DNA from: Mycobacterium sp.
Lineage (GTDB): Bacteria; Actinomycetota; Actinomycetes; Mycobacteriales; Mycobacteriaceae
Direction of reading: 5' to 3'
Length of the DNA: 6,733 bases
Assembly: GCA_018882545.1 (NCBI GenBank)
Contig: VERS01000115.1
Coordinates: 1 to 6,733 of the forward strand
The number at the start of each line of letters is the position of its first letter. Position 1 is the first letter of the stretch. Shown piece after piece: positions 6,180 through 6,733 of this stretch. The notes below the pieces were generated by a model. That model was not told the origin of the DNA. It searched no databases and saw only the letters and a list, made by a program, of their open reading frames with translations. The position numbers and the translations under genes are program-made.

Positions 6180-6733
6180 GGAGATCCCGGCAAGGGCGTC
6201 GAAGTCGACCGGATCGGCAAATCCTTCGGTTCGGTGCAGGCACTGCGGGAGGTCTCCTTCCACGTGGACTGCGGCGAGGTCGTCGCCCTGCTGGGCCCCA
6301 ACGGCGCGGGCAAGACGACCACCGTGGAGATCCTGTCCACGCTGTCCAAACCCGACCGCGGGCGGGCCACCGTGGCCGGTTACGACGTCGTCGCCGACCC
6401 GGCGATGGTGCGTCGCCTGATCATGCTGACCGGCCAGCACGTGGCACTGGACGAACTGCTCACCGGCCAGGAGAACCTGGTGATGTTCGGCCGGTTGCGC
6501 GGCCTGTCGAAGGCCGACGCCGAAGCCCGGGCCCGGGAACTGCTCGCCGAGTTCGACCTCGAACACGCCGCCGGCCGCCGGGTGGGCACCTACTCGGGCG
6601 GTATGCGCAGGCGGGTGGACATCGCCTGCGGGCTGGTGGTCCGCCCGGCGGTGGTCTTCCTCGACGAGCCGACCACCGGACTTGACCCGCGCAGTCGGCA
6701 GGCGATCTGGGAACTCGTCGGCACGTTCAAGAA
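6165..6733 (+). CDS. drrA: DrrA-type ABC transporter ATP-binding protein for phthiocerol lipid export, 3' end outside window
   Basis: This is the first 189 codons of an ATPase whose M. tuberculosis counterpart is about 331 residues. Visible motifs in order are Walker A GPNGAGKTT (44-52), Q-loop Gln91 in TGQHV, the signature YSGGM (143-147), Walker B VVFLDEP (163-169, catalytic Glu168) and the D-loop GLDP (172-175). The run YSGGMRRRVDIACGLVV is typical of the daunorubicin-resistance (DrrA) branch of ABC ATPases. In M. tuberculosis, DrrA is the nucleotide-binding subunit on the cytoplasmic face of the DrrABC complex, which is needed to place PDIM in the outer envelope. DrrB and DrrC are expected directly downstream, beyond the window. 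The gene lies 57 nt after ppsE on the same strand with no terminator between, consistent with one operon. The start is ATG 6165 or 6174, because of a 9-bp duplication. All motifs in the visible part are intact. Substrate assignment rests on the neighbouring pps genes, since the ATPase alone could serve another DrrA-type exporter. Confidence 0.92.
   Translation, partial: MNEMNGDPGKGVEVDRIGKSFGSVQALREVSFHVDCGEVVALLGPNGAGKTTTVEILSTLSKPDRGRATVAGYDVVADPAMVRRLIMLTGQHVALDELLTGQENLVMFGRLRGLSKADAEARARELLAEFDLEHAAGRRVGTYSGGMRRRVDIACGLVVRPAVVFLDEPTTGLDPRSRQAIWELVGTFK

Noticed and set aside
4479..6566. Long minus-strand open frame spanning the end of ppsE and the start of drrA (695 codons)
   Set aside because: It crosses two convincing + strand genes and the gap between them, has low-complexity composition and no family motifs. 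It is a shadow frame.

Overview
The window is high-GC actinobacterial DNA. Its gene content and order (end of a KR-ACP polyketide synthase, a 1,487-residue KS-AT-ACP-condensation/epimerisation-like synthase, then a daunorubicin-resistance-type ABC ATPase) match the ppsD-ppsE-drrA part of the mycobacterial phthiocerol dimycocerosate / phenolic glycolipid (PDIM/PGL, DIM) locus. A Mycobacterium-type host is therefore the best guess. The proteins look clearly related to, but not nearly identical with, the M. tuberculosis versions as I remember them, so this is probably not an M. tuberculosis complex strain. That comparison is from memory and was not computed.

Layout, all on the + strand. Positions 1-1635 are the 3' end of ppsD (544 codons: KR structural half, KR catalytic half, ACP). 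After an 8-nt gap, 1644-6107 is a complete ppsE, with a TTG start, domain order KS, AT, carrier protein and condensation/epimerisation-like domain, and an acidic tail. After a 57-nt gap, drrA starts at 6165 and runs off the window at 6733 (Walker A, Q-loop, signature and Walker B motifs present). I see no terminator or convincing promoter in either gap, so the three genes are read as one operon. There are no RNA genes, insertion sequences, CRISPR arrays or phage features, and no gene-free stretch above 60 nt. The long open frames in other phases, including very long minus-strand ones, are high-GC shadows of the synthase genes.

How the genes work together, from the known M. tuberculosis pathway: PpsA to PpsE extend a long-chain or hydroxyphenyl-fatty acyl starter to the phthiocerol/phenolphthiocerol backbone. 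PpsD performs the fourth extension with ketoreduction, and its chain passes to PpsE. PpsE adds the last unit without reduction and has no thioesterase, so release relies on partner proteins (TesA, PapA5). DrrA, with DrrB and DrrC presumably encoded just downstream, energises movement of the finished lipid across the inner membrane.

The most interesting points are in PpsE. Its C-terminal domain carries NRPS epimerisation-type motifs with eroded catalytic positions, its carrier protein has an NRPS-style GGDSL site, its acyltransferase signature is malonyl-like, and its tail is strongly acidic. I did not find evidence for a wholly undescribed system; the window is a variant of a known virulence-lipid locus.
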